NCBI GenBank assembly: GCA_025057415.1
Contig: JANWXI010000005.1
Location: 1-56,847 of the forward strand
From: Chitinophagales bacterium
GTDB taxonomy: Bacteria; Bacteroidota; Bacteroidia; Chitinophagales; LD1
Direction of reading: 5' to 3'
Length of the DNA: 56,847 nucleotides
A program made the position numbers and the translations under genes. Positions 10,460 to 20,923 of the stretch are shown in pieces. Position 1 is the stretch's first letter. Each line of letters begins with the position of its first letter. The notes beneath the pieces are model-generated. The model was not told the DNA's origin and did no database searches. It saw nothing but the letters and a program-made list of their open reading frames with translations.

Positions 10460-11122
10460 CTATACGTTCAGATAGCGCATTAGCGCTTCATAGTGTTCGC
10501 GGAGGTCACCGGAGTACTCTACATCATTGTAAACATTGATGATTTCATAGTTGTATCGCTCCAGCGATGCAACAATAGCAGATACATCCGTTCTGCTCAG
10601 TTTGAGGGTGATATTAACCAAGCTGTTGTGCGGATGGCGCGAGACGTAAAAACATTGTATTTCCGTGTTGTTTTCCTCAGCAATGCGCGCAATATCACTC
10701 AGTTGATAATCTTTCTTTTCAGATTGCAACTCCAATATGCAGCCGGGTTCGAGGATAGAGTTTGCAATCGTAAATGCCCGCATACAACTTTCGGCAGTTA
10801 TCCAACCCAGATATTCGTGCTCTTCGTTAACTACCGGTACAACTTTAACGTTCCAGTCAATAGCTGCTTTCATCACATCAAAAATATGAGCGGTATTCAG
10901 CACTTTTGGTTGGGACAGTTTGGTGAATATTTCGCGAAGCGGACGTTGCAGTTTTTTCACATGCATCAATTCCTCAATGCTAACCAGACCAGCATAGGTT
11001 ACCCCTTCATTAACCGGCAGGTGTGTAAGGTTATACTCCTGCATACGCAGCAGAGCCGCCTCTCCGCTATCGGTAACCTGAAGCGGTTTTACGGTATTTG
11101 ATATAATGCCGGTTGGTAGCAT
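10460..11122 (-). CDS. CBS-domain protein with C-terminal ACT-like region (AcuB-like)
   Basis: Two CBS-like halves (LQVTDSGEAALLRMQEYNLTHLPV; VLNTAHIFDVMKAAIDWNVKVVPVVNEEHEYLGWIT) then ACT-like tail. Confidence 0.75.
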   Translation of the reverse strand: MLPTGIISNTVKPLQVTDSGEAALLRMQEYNLTHLPVNEGVTYAGLVSIEELMHVKKLQRPLREIFTKLSQPKVLNTAHIFDVMKAAIDWNVKVVPVVNEEHEYLGWITAESCMRAFTIANSILEPGCILELQSEKKDYQLSDIARIAEENNTEIQCFYVSRHPHNSLVNITLKLSRTDVSAIVASLERYNYEIINVYNDVEYSGDLREHYEALMRYLNV

Positions 11123-11187
11123 ACTTTACTTACTTAGACGTAAATTTTAATGAAAAGTTGTGTCAGGTTCTTCACAAATTTGTAAAA

Positions 11188-12003
11188 TCATGGATTGTGT
11201 TTTTTTAAAAACTGTTCCAAAATGTTGTTAAACTTCTCAGGATGCTCCATCATGGGTGCATGCCCGCAGCCATCCAGAAGGTGTAATTCTGACATGGCTA
11301 ACAATTTGTGAAATTCCTCTCCTACGTATGCGGGTGTTATGGTGTCATTTTTCCCCCAAATTAAGCATACCGGCATGTTAATCTCTGGTATTTGTTCGCG
11401 CAAATTATGTCTTATAGCGCTTTTAGCCAAAAGAACTATCCGCAGTGCTTTTTGGCGATTATTCACTATATCATACACTTCCTGAATTAACTCCTGCGTG
11501 GCATGTTTTGGGTCATAGAATGTTGCCTCAGTTTTTTTCTTTACATACTCATAGTCACCCTTACGCGGATATGTATCGCCTAATGAATTTTCAAACAAAC
11601 CCGAGCTTCCGGTGAGTGTGATGGTACGGACGCGGTCAGGGCGCCGCAAGGCATACATCAGGGCGATGTGCCCGCCAAGAGAATTGCCTACAATGTTTAC
11701 TTTATTATACTGGCGATATTCCACAAAGGCATCAACATAATCTAACATACCTGTTATGTTGGTATCTTCCGGTTCCAGATCAAACAGCGGTAACAGGGGC
11801 ACCGAAACCAAATACGAATGGGAAAAATGGCTGATGATGTGATTAAAGTTACTCAACGCACCAAACAATCCATGCAGTAGCATTACAGGAGTTCCTTTGC
11901 CTTGCTCGCAAAAGGAAAAACCGTTTTCTTTAATCACCGGATACACCATACAAATGTATTTTTCAAAAATAGAACTGCCTGCTGCTATTATATTACAGAT
12001 CAA
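11188..12003 (-). CDS. Alpha/beta hydrolase fold protein
   Basis: Oxyanion motif LLHGLFG, nucleophile elbow GNSLGGH, C-terminal GCGHAPMMEHPEKFN; start may be internal near 11949 (MVYPVIKENG). Confidence 0.88.
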   Translation of the reverse strand: MICNIIAAGSSIFEKYICMVYPVIKENGFSFCEQGKGTPVMLLHGLFGALSNFNHIISHFSHSYLVSVPLLPLFDLEPEDTNITGMLDYVDAFVEYRQYNKVNIVGNSLGGHIALMYALRRPDRVRTITLTGSSGLFENSLGDTYPRKGDYEYVKKKTEATFYDPKHATQELIQEVYDIVNNRQKALRIVLLAKSAIRHNLREQIPEINMPVCLIWGKNDTITPAYVGEEFHKLLAMSELHLLDGCGHAPMMEHPEKFNNILEQFLKKHNP

Positions 12004-12057
12004 AAACGCGTTTTACACAATTTACAAAATACTGTACGTAAAAAAGGAATATAGTTT

Positions 12058-13674
12058 TTATGAAACCACTGCTGTCTCTAAATTATATACATCCTTATAG
12101 AAACGAAGCGCTCCGTACTCATCCACATCGGCCGTCATGTAAAATATCAGTACGGGTATTTTGCGCGACAATTTAAACGTAGAGGGTTTTTCGTTTTCAA
12201 GACACTGATTGAGTTTGGCTCTAGTAACGGAGTCCAGTCCGTTGTCCAATACATAATTTGCCAGCTCCATTGGTTTTTCAACGCGCACACAGCCATGACT
12301 TAAAAACCGGTCTTTCTCCTGAAAAAGGTCTCTGCGGTTAGTATCATGCAGGTAAATGCTGAACGGTGAGTTAAGGTCAAATTTCAATATGCCGAGCGCA
12401 TTATCGCACCCGCTGGCCTGACGGAATTTATAAGGTAAGTTTTTAGCCGTAATAGCAGACCATCTTATCAACTTATGATTTACTACCCTTCCGTTGCGGT
12501 CCAATACCTGGAAGTTATTTTCATCCAGGTAGGCGCGGTTGCGTTTGACGGCAGGAAGTATTTTGCTGACAGCAATACTGTGCGGCACTGTCCAGTACGG
12601 ATAAGCAATCACTCCGGTCATATAGGCGGTAAATTGTGGGGTACGGGTAGATGGTTTTCCTACAATAACCCGCATACTCAAATCCACTGCGCTATCATGA
12701 AGCACTATTTGCAGGCGAGCGGCAGGTATGTTCACTAATATGAACTCTTTTTCGGCAAGCCGTCCCGTCCAGCGCCAGTAATTCAAACTTTCGCGAATAC
12801 GCGTAACACTTTGGGTGAGTGGTTGATTGAGCAAAGCTACTGTTTTGGCGTCCAACGCGCCGGTAGTATCAATACCGTGCATGCGCTGAAAACCGTGCAA
12901 CGCTGCGCGCATGCGCTCTACATCCGATGTATCACCTGTGAGCGAATCGGCAATAAATCCATAAAAACGCAATTTAATGGCAGCAGCCATTCGTCCCGCA
13001 TCAGTATTACTCACCCGCAGGGTATCGGCTTCCGGAAAATCGCGTAAAAAAGCAACTGTGTACGAAAGGTACTTTTTCAACAATTGGTATTGGGGTACTT
13101 GCGGCTCTAGTTCATCCAGCACGCTGCGCCAGTTTCTGTGTTGAACTAAATTATTGTATGCCTGCACAATCCGTCCGGTGTCAATTCTTAAATCCACTCC
13201 GTTGTACGCAAGCGGTATGTCGCGTCCGTATGCTACATGGAACAGAAAAGATATGGCGGCATCGCTGAATATCACTTCATTCTCCGTTACAAAGCTATCC
13301 GGATTGAATTTGCCGTTATTGACCAGCGAGTCATATTTGATAAGGTATGAGGCATGGTAATCGTTCCGGTTGAGTCCTAAGCTATCGGCATACCGGAGCA
13401 TGCTGAGCAGCATGTAGCGGTAACCCGTAGCTGATGTATCGCTCCAAAGGTTATCATATCCGTATTTTTCATAATATCGTTTGAGCAGATCTGGACTTTG
13501 CACCTGTTCGCTGTCGTTTTTCACTACTACGGGCTTTTCGGTATTTAATAACCTGTTAAACTGCGCCCGAACTTTATTTAACCTTGCGTAACGATATGCC
13601 ACAACACCTCCTGTTACAAGCATTGCCAACACGGGTATCAGCCAAAACTTATTTTTGTAGTAACGGGCTACCAT
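12058..13674 (-). CDS. L,D-transpeptidase (YcbB-like) with peptidoglycan-binding-like domain
   Basis: Catalytic motif SHGCVRVEKP; upstream GFQRMHGIDTTGALDAKTVALLN PG-binding-like segment; N-terminal TM. Confidence 0.9.
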   Translation of the reverse strand: MVARYYKNKFWLIPVLAMLVTGGVVAYRYARLNKVRAQFNRLLNTEKPVVVKNDSEQVQSPDLLKRYYEKYGYDNLWSDTSATGYRYMLLSMLRYADSLGLNRNDYHASYLIKYDSLVNNGKFNPDSFVTENEVIFSDAAISFLFHVAYGRDIPLAYNGVDLRIDTGRIVQAYNNLVQHRNWRSVLDELEPQVPQYQLLKKYLSYTVAFLRDFPEADTLRVSNTDAGRMAAAIKLRFYGFIADSLTGDTSDVERMRAALHGFQRMHGIDTTGALDAKTVALLNQPLTQSVTRIRESLNYWRWTGRLAEKEFILVNIPAARLQIVLHDSAVDLSMRVIVGKPSTRTPQFTAYMTGVIAYPYWTVPHSIAVSKILPAVKRNRAYLDENNFQVLDRNGRVVNHKLIRWSAITAKNLPYKFRQASGCDNALGILKFDLNSPFSIYLHDTNRRDLFQEKDRFLSHGCVRVEKPMELANYVLDNGLDSVTRAKLNQCLENEKPSTFKLSRKIPVLIFYMTADVDEYGALRFYKDVYNLETAVVS

Positions 13675-14894
13675 ACCTTTTTAAGCTGATAATCGCTTAC
13701 CATGAAAACGTGTACGTGTTTTGTTTCGTAGTAATTAATGCGTGTGTCCGGGGCAATATTTTTCTGAATATCGAATACGTAGCCCATTCCCTTGTAACGC
13801 GATGAAGGCAACGCCTCCAGAAATTTAGCCCCGAATTGCTTGAGTACCTCCGCCACAAACCGCGCCACATCAAATCCCAGTACAGCATATCTGTTAATGG
13901 GTGTTTTGTATCTGGTTTCGTAATCTTTAACGAACTCACGCACCGGGGCTAGGGTGGTATCTAAATAGTATGCATCAGTAAGCCGCACCTGAAAATGATT
14001 GAAATAATCCAGGCGGGTATTTTCATGTAGTAACCAGTTAGGCATACCATATACCACCATATCATAGCGGTAGCGGTTGTCATACATCACCCGCAGGTTG
14101 CCGTTGATAGTGTTCTCGTCAAATGTTGTAAGTATCCAAATATTTTTCCTGCCCGGGCGCAGTTGCTCTGCAGCAGAGGTCTTTTTGCCGTCAACAGTCA
14201 TAAACTTAGTGTTGATGGTCACTACCCGAAAAGGATTTTTGGCAGTGGAGTTGTAATGTTTAAAGAGTGAGTCCAGGCGATTTGCCACCAACAGATTGAT
14301 ATCAGCGTTAGGTGTATAAATGATAACGTTTGCCCCGGGAAACGAGTCAACAATCGAGAGAAAGATATTATCCGCGTGGGTTTCAATGGTGGGGGTAAGT
14401 TTCAGGTGAAAGGGATTATGAGTGGTTAAACTTTTCTTTTGCACAAAAGGTTGAATGTTTACGATATTGTTCTGACGACAAAAATCTGCAACATGAGCGG
14501 CATCGGCAGCCCCTGCCGAACCTACCAACACATGCATGTTTTTCATCTCAGGTAACTGTAGTAACTCCAGCGTTATGGAGTCGTCTCCTTTATTGTCGTA
14601 AAAATACCAACGTATGGAAGGTGATGAAATTCTGCGAGTAGCCATTTCAACGCCCCGGTAAAACTCAAGCGACAGAATACTCTCATCATGTAACCGGATT
14701 TTGTTGGCAGTAGTTACATCGTGCGCAGTGAAGAATTCGTTCATTCGCTGAAAAGCAAGTCCCGAGCGAAAAGGTAAAATACACGCTACGTTGTAAACTG
14801 AATCTGCTTGAGCTCCTGCCTGGTGCGAAGCAACTATCAGTAAAAAAAACAACGCTCTTTTCATTTCGCTGTAATTAAACAAAAAACCGGCCAA
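13668..14894 (-). CDS. Periplasmic-binding-protein-like (ABC substrate-binding type) secreted protein
   Basis: Signal peptide; VACILPFRSG start and VLVGSAGAADAAHVADFCRQNNIVNIQPF pattern resembling Peripla_BP_6-like proteins; overlaps start of next gene. Confidence 0.65.
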   Translation of the reverse strand: MAGFLFNYSEMKRALFFLLIVASHQAGAQADSVYNVACILPFRSGLAFQRMNEFFTAHDVTTANKIRLHDESILSLEFYRGVEMATRRISSPSIRWYFYDNKGDDSITLELLQLPEMKNMHVLVGSAGAADAAHVADFCRQNNIVNIQPFVQKKSLTTHNPFHLKLTPTIETHADNIFLSIVDSFPGANVIIYTPNADINLLVANRLDSLFKHYNSTAKNPFRVVTINTKFMTVDGKKTSAAEQLRPGRKNIWILTTFDENTINGNLRVMYDNRYRYDMVVYGMPNWLLHENTRLDYFNHFQVRLTDAYYLDTTLAPVREFVKDYETRYKTPINRYAVLGFDVARFVAEVLKQFGAKFLEALPSSRYKGMGYVFDIQKNIAPDTRINYYETKHVHVFMVSDYQLKKVW

Positions 14895-14895
14895 T

Positions 14896-16437
14896 TTATT
14901 CCCATTCTATCGTTGCAGGCGGCTTACTGCTTATGTCATACACCACACGATTCACCCCCCGCACCTGATTGATAATGTCATTTGAAGTTTTTGCTAAAAA
15001 ATCATAAGGCAGTTGGCTCCAATCGGCTGTCATACCATCGGTAGAGTTCACTGCCCGCAGAGCTATTACATTTTCGTATGTGCGCTCATCCCCCATCACA
15101 CCCACACTGCGTATAGGTGTAAGAATCGCACCTGCCTGCCATACTTGATTATACAACCCGTACATTTTGAGGTTTTCGATAAAAATATGGTCAGCTTCCT
15201 GTAACAACTGTACTTTTTCTGCTGTAACTTCGCCTAGAATGCGCACAGCTAATCCCGGTCCCGGAAAAGGATGTCGGTACAATATCTCCGGCACAAGCCC
15301 CAGCTCCTTACCTGCCTTGCGCACCTCGTCTTTAAACAAATTTCGCAACGGCTCTACTATTTTGAGCTTTAAACGCTCGGGCAATCCTCCTACATTGTGA
15401 TGCGATTTTATGGTTGCCGATGGGCCTTTTACCGAAATACTCTCAATCACATCAGGATAAATGGTACCCTGTGCCAGCCACTTCACTTCAGGGTGTTTAT
15501 GCGCTTCATGTTCAAACACTTCAATAAACACGCGCCCGATGATTTTTCGTTTTGTCTCAGGATCTTCCACCCCCTTTAATTCCTGTAGAAAGCGATGCGC
15601 AGCCCTCACACCGGTTACCTGAAGCCCCATTTCTTCATATAACCGCATCACGGTTTCAAATTCGTACTTTCGGAGTAGTCCGTTGTCCACAAATACGCAA
15701 ATTAAATTTTCGCCTATTGCCTCTTCGAGCAGTAAAGCCGCCACCGATGAATCCACTCCACCGCTAAGCGCCAGTATCACTTTCTCATTACCAATTTTTG
15801 CCCTCAACTCGCGCACAGTTTGCTCTACAAACGAACCGGGCGTCCAGGTTCGTCCACATCCGCAGATTTTGAAAAGGAAATTGTTTAATATTTTGTGACC
15901 TTCGGTAGAGTGATACACCTCCGGATGAAATTGGAGCGCATACACCTGATTGGCAAATACACCTGCCTTTGAACGAAAGGCAGCGATGGGGATGTTTTCT
16001 GAAGTAGCAATAGTTTCAAATTTATCTCCAACAGATTGTATGGTATCGCCATGGCTCATCCACACCTGGCACACATCCTGTACATCGTTAAACAGGACAT
16101 CATCTTTTTGAGTGATGTGAAGCTGTGCCCTGCCGTATTCGCGTATCCTACTCTTTTCCACCACTCCTCCCAGATTGTGCGCCAGCAATTGAGCTCCGTA
16201 ACACACCCCCAGTACCGGCCTGAAGGCAAGCAGTTGCAGTACGTCCACCGTAGGTGCGTTTTTATCCTTAACGCTGCTGGGTGATCCGGAAAGAATTACA
16301 CCCTTAATGTCTTCGGTGAGTGAAGGGAGGTGATGATAAGGGTATATTTCACAATATACTTCACTCTCTCTGATACGACGCGCGATAAGTTGCGTGTACT
16401 GCGAGCCAAAATCAATAATCAGGATTCTCTCTGTCAT
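14896..16437 (-). CDS. guaA: GMP synthase (glutamine-hydrolysing)
   Basis: GATase motif [13 protein letters not shown]-loop [16 protein letters not shown]-terminal [19 protein letters not shown]. Confidence 0.97.
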   Translation of the reverse strand: MTERILIIDFGSQYTQLIARRIRESEVYCEIYPYHHLPSLTEDIKGVILSGSPSSVKDKNAPTVDVLQLLAFRPVLGVCYGAQLLAHNLGGVVEKSRIREYGRAQLHITQKDDVLFNDVQDVCQVWMSHGDTIQSVGDKFETIATSENIPIAAFRSKAGVFANQVYALQFHPEVYHSTEGHKILNNFLFKICGCGRTWTPGSFVEQTVRELRAKIGNEKVILALSGGVDSSVAALLLEEAIGENLICVFVDNGLLRKYEFETVMRLYEEMGLQVTGVRAAHRFLQELKGVEDPETKRKIIGRVFIEVFEHEAHKHPEVKWLAQGTIYPDVIESISVKGPSATIKSHHNVGGLPERLKLKIVEPLRNLFKDEVRKAGKELGLVPEILYRHPFPGPGLAVRILGEVTAEKVQLLQEADHIFIENLKMYGLYNQVWQAGAILTPIRSVGVMGDERTYENVIALRAVNSTDGMTADWSQLPYDFLAKTSNDIINQVRGVNRVVYDISSKPPATIEWE

Positions 16438-16475
16438 GGCGTGAAAATAACAATCGCCATGAATGATAGGTGTGG

Positions 16476-17900
16476 TTACACTTTGTGAATTTGAGTAGAG
16501 CAGGGGTAGTCAAACAGGCATTTTTCTTTAATAACCTCAGCCACGGTAGGCGGTACCATTTTCTCCCACCCGGGTTCACCGGTTTTTATCATCTGAATAA
16601 CACGCGTAGATAGTATGTGCAACACATCACGGTCAACATTGGGAATATCTATTAAAAAACCATTCGATTTCAGGTGTTTGAATAGATATTTGAGTGATTC
16701 GGGAATTTTGAGATTATCTGTTGTAATAAGGTCAAGACCCTCATCTGATAGACAAGGATAAACGTACATGTGCGTATTGCGCATGAAAATCTCACCAAAG
16801 TAATGGAGCAATTCACCAGCAGCATTCTTGTAATGCTTTTCATTGAACAACTCTACTAAGTTCAGCACACCCAAGATAATACCGATACTTTTTGGCTTAC
16901 AGCGGTCCAAAAAGTTAATCAACATGTCGTGTTTGTGGCAATTAGAGATCATAACCGTGTGGCCCAGCGAGCAGAGAATATCAGCCCTATCCAGAAAATC
17001 TTTGTTGTCAAACTCATTATCACCGGCAAGATTGTTTAAGGTAATTTCTGAAAGTACAAGAATATTATCAGGATTCTCTACGTGTTTTCGATAACAATCT
17101 AGCCCTCGCTTCAACATGTCTTCGTTAACCAGTGTAACCGGCCTGAAACGACCTCGCAAACAGAGAATATCCTTTTTGTAAAGCATGTCCTTGGGTTGGT
17201 ACACCTCCTTGTTGGCACCAAAAATGGTTGCGTCAGTATAGCCTTTACGTACAAGTTTTAATGCCAGCAAACGATTATCAACATTGGCAAATAGTGGACC
17301 TTTCACGCGTATCATATCAATCTCGGCCTGGTCTGTATCCATGTTGTCCAGCAACGAGTCAATAAAATCATCCATCTGATCATAGTACCAGTAACAGGCA
17401 AAAAGCAAGTTAGTACCTATACCGCCAATCGTGCGCTGCTGATACAGCGCATCGGTACCCTTTAAGCGTACGTGTATCACCACTTCATTTGGTTCCTCAC
17501 CGTGATGAAGTTGAAATTTCACTCCCATCCAGCCGTGCGGGTCATTAGATTTAAAGTAATTAAGCGTAGTGCAGGTATTCGCGAAAGCAAAAAAACGCTT
17601 ACGGGCGTACTTCTCGTCTGTGAGCCGCTCTTGCAGCAAAGCATACTCGTGCTCTAGCATCTTCATTAGGCGCTGCTCACTCACGTATCGTCCTGCATTA
17701 TCGCTACCGTATATCGCATCCGAAAATGTCATGTCATAGGCGCTCATCGCTTTTGCTACCGTTCCTGATGCGCCTCCCACCTGAAAGAAATTTCTCACTA
17801 CTTCTTGTCCAGCGCCTATCTCGGCAAAGGTACCGTAAATGGTATCGTCTAAATTTATCCGCAGGGCTTTGCGTTTGATAGAGAGCACTTCGCGTTCCAT
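16476..17900 (-). CDS. Conserved protein of unknown function (474 aa)
   Basis: Long ORF with good coding character, soluble; family recalled from Bacteroidetes genomes under misleading names (e.g. 'TonB-dependent receptor') but no barrel or plug features visible. Confidence 0.75.
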   Translation of the reverse strand: MEREVLSIKRKALRINLDDTIYGTFAEIGAGQEVVRNFFQVGGASGTVAKAMSAYDMTFSDAIYGSDNAGRYVSEQRLMKMLEHEYALLQERLTDEKYARKRFFAFANTCTTLNYFKSNDPHGWMGVKFQLHHGEEPNEVVIHVRLKGTDALYQQRTIGGIGTNLLFACYWYYDQMDDFIDSLLDNMDTDQAEIDMIRVKGPLFANVDNRLLALKLVRKGYTDATIFGANKEVYQPKDMLYKKDILCLRGRFRPVTLVNEDMLKRGLDCYRKHVENPDNILVLSEITLNNLAGDNEFDNKDFLDRADILCSLGHTVMISNCHKHDMLINFLDRCKPKSIGIILGVLNLVELFNEKHYKNAAGELLHYFGEIFMRNTHMYVYPCLSDEGLDLITTDNLKIPESLKYLFKHLKSNGFLIDIPNVDRDVLHILSTRVIQMIKTGEPGWEKMVPPTVAEVIKEKCLFDYPCSTQIHKV

Positions 17901-17998
17901 AGTACAAAGTTAGAAACCCCGTTTAAATTCTTCAACGAGTCATAACTGACAATGTTTTACTAAATGATTAATTTTTACTTTTTTCGCAACTGCTTTGC

Positions 17999-18072
17999 GG
18001 CCCCGTAGCTCAGCTGGATAGAGCAACAGCCTTCTAAGCTGTGGGTCATTGGTTCGAATCCAATCGGGGTCA
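17999..18072 (+). tRNA. tRNA-Arg (anticodon TCT)
   Basis: Cloverleaf: ggccccg/cggggtc acceptor (one G:T), anticodon stem acagc-cttctaa-gctgt, T arm attgg-ttcgaat-ccaat; CCA not encoded. Confidence 0.95.
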
Positions 18073-18348
18073 CTCTCCTTGCTGCGATAATTTTCAAATC
18101 CAACGTAACACATCATTTTCCGCGCCGTGAAGTTTCCGCTTACGATACGAACAGACTTTTGCTGAAATCTTATTTTTTAACAGGAAGTAAACACATACAT
18201 CCGGGCGCTGCAAGCCAACATGATTCGAAGGCTTGTGGCAGTCAATGCCCGGTTCGCCCCTCCAACTGATTTTACGTATAAGACATCCTCGCATGGAGTA
18301 TTTTCTATAACATAACATCCTACAGGATATTTGTGCTAACAAGGCAAT

Positions 18349-18380
18349 AAAAAAGCCCCGCTATGCAACGGAGCTTTTTT
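18349..18380 (-). terminator. Intrinsic terminator for rplU-rpmA
   Basis: Inverted repeat aaaaaagccccg...cggagctttttt; minus-strand reading ends in a T-run just downstream of rpmA stop. Confidence 0.75.
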
Positions 18381-18402
18381 GAGATGATAAGCCATGAAAA
18401 TC

Positions 18403-18675
18403 TTACGCAGTTGCTTGGGATGCATCGGGTATTACGTGTACATACCGACGGTCGTTTTTGCCACGTGTAAACTTCACTATCCCCTCGGTTATGGCAAATA
18501 TAGTATGGTCTTTGCCCATATCCACACCTTTACCCGGATGAAATGCAGTGCCGCGTTGGCGTACGATGATGTTTCCCGGTATGGCCTTTTGACCTCCAAA
18601 AAGTTTTATGCCCAGGCGTTTGCTGTGCGATTCGCGCCCGTTCTTTACTTTACCTTCACCTTTCTTGTGTGCCAT
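18403..18675 (-). CDS. rpmA: 50S ribosomal protein L27
   Basis: [21 protein letters not shown]...[28 protein letters not shown]. Confidence 0.96.
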   Translation of the reverse strand: MAHKKGEGKVKNGRESHSKRLGIKLFGGQKAIPGNIIVRQRGTAFHPGKGVDMGKDHTIFAITEGIVKFTRGKNDRRYVHVIPDASQATA

Positions 18676-18696
18676 ATATGTTAATTTTTAAGTTAT

Positions 18697-19005
18697 TTAT
18701 CCGATTGACTCAATTTCAATTTGTGTATAACTCTGCCGGTGTCCATAAGTTTTTTTGTACCCCTTTCTGCGTTTCTTTTTAAATACGAGAGTTTTATCAC
18801 CTTTGATATGCGCCAAAATTTTTGCCTTAACGTTTACGCCATTCACCACAGGAGTACCAACAGAAACATTTCCGTTGTTATCGGTCAGCAGAACTTTATC
18901 AAAAGTAACTGTGTCGCCCTCATTACCGGCCAAGCGGTGAACATAGAGTTTTTTACCTGGTTCGGCTTTGAATTGCTGACCGGCTATCTCTACTATTGCA
19001 TACAT
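18697..19005 (-). CDS. rplU: 50S ribosomal protein L21
   Basis: MYAIVEIAGQQFKAEPGKKLYVHRL...KKRRKGYKKTYGHRQSYTQIEI. Confidence 0.96.
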   Translation of the reverse strand: MYAIVEIAGQQFKAEPGKKLYVHRLAGNEGDTVTFDKVLLTDNNGNVSVGTPVVNGVNVKAKILAHIKGDKTLVFKKKRRKGYKKTYGHRQSYTQIEIESIG

Positions 19006-19083
19006 GGTTTAAATTTTGGGGTTGCAAATATAATCTCGGTGCTCAAAATACCAAAGTACTATTAAGTTTGAACAAGTTTTCTT

Positions 19084-20586
19084 ATGGGTATCCGTTCCGC
19101 AATAGCCGGCAAGGCAGCATATTTCATTGCCCGGGCAGTTTATCGCGCCCAGCAACAAGCCGTACCGCTACAACAACGTTTGTTCAGCGAGTTGGTCAGG
19201 GTGGGTGCAGGTACTAAGTTTGGCAGGCAACGGGGCATAACCGCCCGTATGCGTGTTGCTGATTTCCAAAAAGCAGTTCCTGTAACGGATTACGAAGCAT
19301 TGACGCCTTACATACAGGAAATAGCCGACGGTCGCCCCGATGTGCTCTGGTGGGGTCTGCCATTATATTTCTGCAAATCGAGCGGTACTACCTCGGGCAC
19401 AAAATACATACCGGTGAGCAAGGAGCAATTAGCAGCCATGATCCGCGCAGCGCGCGATGCGCTAATGCTCTACGTAGCCAAAACCGGCCGCAGCCGCTTT
19501 TTTGACCGTAAAATGATATTTCTGCAAGGGTCACCGGCGCTTGAAAAATACGGAGCAATACCCGCTGGCCGGCTCAGTGGCATCGTATATCATCACGTAC
19601 CCTTTTACGCCCGTGCTAATCGCATGCCCTCTTACCAGGTAAACTGCATAGAGGACTGGGAGGAAAAAATTACCGCCATAGCCCGCGAAACTCTTCCTGA
19701 GCCGATGAGCGTCATCAGCGGCATACCCCCCTGGGTGGTGATGTACTTTGAAAAACTGCGGGAGCTGAGCGGAAAAAAGTTTATCAAAGACATTTTCCCG
19801 CACTTTGAGTTGTTTGTTTACGGGGGTGTAAACTATGAGCCGTACCGGCAAAAAATTGAAGAGCTCATCGGTTGCAACATTCCCTCGGTTGAAACCTACC
19901 CTGCCAGCGAGGGTTTCATCGCATATCAGGACTCCCAACAGCAAGAGGGTTTATTATTAAATGTAAACGGTGGGTTGTTCTTCGAATTTGTTGAGCCACA
20001 CCAGCTCGATAACCCTCACCCGGAGCGTTTAACGTTACAGGATATTGAAACCGGTAAAAACTACGCGGTGATTTTGACCACCAATGCCGGTCTATGGGCT
20101 TACAATTTAGGCGATACCGTGAGGTTTGTCTCCAAAAATCCCTATCGCCTTGTAGTAACCGGTAGGGTAAAACACTTCATCAGCGCATTCGGAGAGCATG
20201 TAATAGCTGAAGAGGTGGAGCAGGCAATGCAATACGCCATCCGGCAGACCGGCTGCACTGTAGTAGAATTTTCCGTGGCACCGCAGGTAAACCCTCCAGC
20301 CGGCACTGCTCCCCATCACGAATGGTGGGTCGAATTTGGCAGAGAGCCATCCGATATCAGTAGGTTCTCGGCCCTGCTGGATGAATATATGCAAAACCGC
20401 AACCCCTACTACCGCGATTTGCGACAAGGAAACATCCTGCAGCAGGCAAGGGTTATATCCCTGCCACCCGGCGCTTTTGCCGCTTATATGAAAAGTATAG
20501 GTAAGCTGGGCGGGCAAAACAAAGTGCCTCGCCTCAAAAACGACCGTAGCATTGCGCATACTTTAGAGAAGATGTTCATCCCTTAG
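19084..20586 (+). CDS. GH3-family acyl-acid-amido synthetase-like protein (adenylate-forming)
   Basis: KSSGTTSGTKYIPVS P-loop-like adenylation motif, YPASEGFIAYQD, YNLGDTVRFVS; 500 aa GH3 architecture. Confidence 0.87.
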   Translation: MGIRSAIAGKAAYFIARAVYRAQQQAVPLQQRLFSELVRVGAGTKFGRQRGITARMRVADFQKAVPVTDYEALTPYIQEIADGRPDVLWWGLPLYFCKSSGTTSGTKYIPVSKEQLAAMIRAARDALMLYVAKTGRSRFFDRKMIFLQGSPALEKYGAIPAGRLSGIVYHHVPFYARANRMPSYQVNCIEDWEEKITAIARETLPEPMSVISGIPPWVVMYFEKLRELSGKKFIKDIFPHFELFVYGGVNYEPYRQKIEELIGCNIPSVETYPASEGFIAYQDSQQQEGLLLNVNGGLFFEFVEPHQLDNPHPERLTLQDIETGKNYAVILTTNAGLWAYNLGDTVRFVSKNPYRLVVTGRVKHFISAFGEHVIAEEVEQAMQYAIRQTGCTVVEFSVAPQVNPPAGTAPHHEWWVEFGREPSDISRFSALLDEYMQNRNPYYRDLRQGNILQQARVISLPPGAFAAYMKSIGKLGGQNKVPRLKNDRSIAHTLEKMFIP

Positions 20587-20602
20587 TAACAACAACAAAC
20601 AA

Positions 20603-20923
20603 TCAGGGCTTCACTTCAATTTCGCGGATGGTTGAAGCCGTTTTTCCGTAACCCGCTACCATCAAAAATACCTTCTGCTTGCCGGGCGTGTAAAATGTAT
20701 GCTGTATGGAGTATCCAAAATAGGAGGAATCAGGATTGTCATAAAATTCCCAAAAGTACTCGTTGCTGTTTACACTGCACGATGCATAAAATGTTACCGG
20801 CACATTTACCCGTATGGAGTCCTCTGGCGGTTGTGTGCGAAAACATGCGTAGGGCCTGCGGGTGCAGCCGGCTACTAATGACATAACAAAAATTACAAAT
20901 ATGAAAAACTTACTATACATCAC
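20603..20923 (-). CDS. Small PKD-like domain lipoprotein
   Basis: Lipobox VMSLVAGC; FYASCSVNSNEYFWEFYDNPDSSYFGYSIQHTFYTPGKQKVFLMV PKD-like; start abuts tyrS stop. Confidence 0.65.
   Translation of the reverse strand: MMYSKFFIFVIFVMSLVAGCTRRPYACFRTQPPEDSIRVNVPVTFYASCSVNSNEYFWEFYDNPDSSYFGYSIQHTFYTPGKQKVFLMVAGYGKTASTIREIEVKP

Noticed and set aside
13668-14894. Complete ABC amino-acid transporter operon
   Set aside because: Only a binding-protein-like gene is present; neighbours are an L,D-transpeptidase and guaA, with no permease or ATPase.
18094-18342. 82-aa minus-strand ORF after tRNA-Arg, possible integrated-element remnant
   Set aside because: No integrase-like motif, no duplicated tRNA 3' end found nearby, poor coding character.
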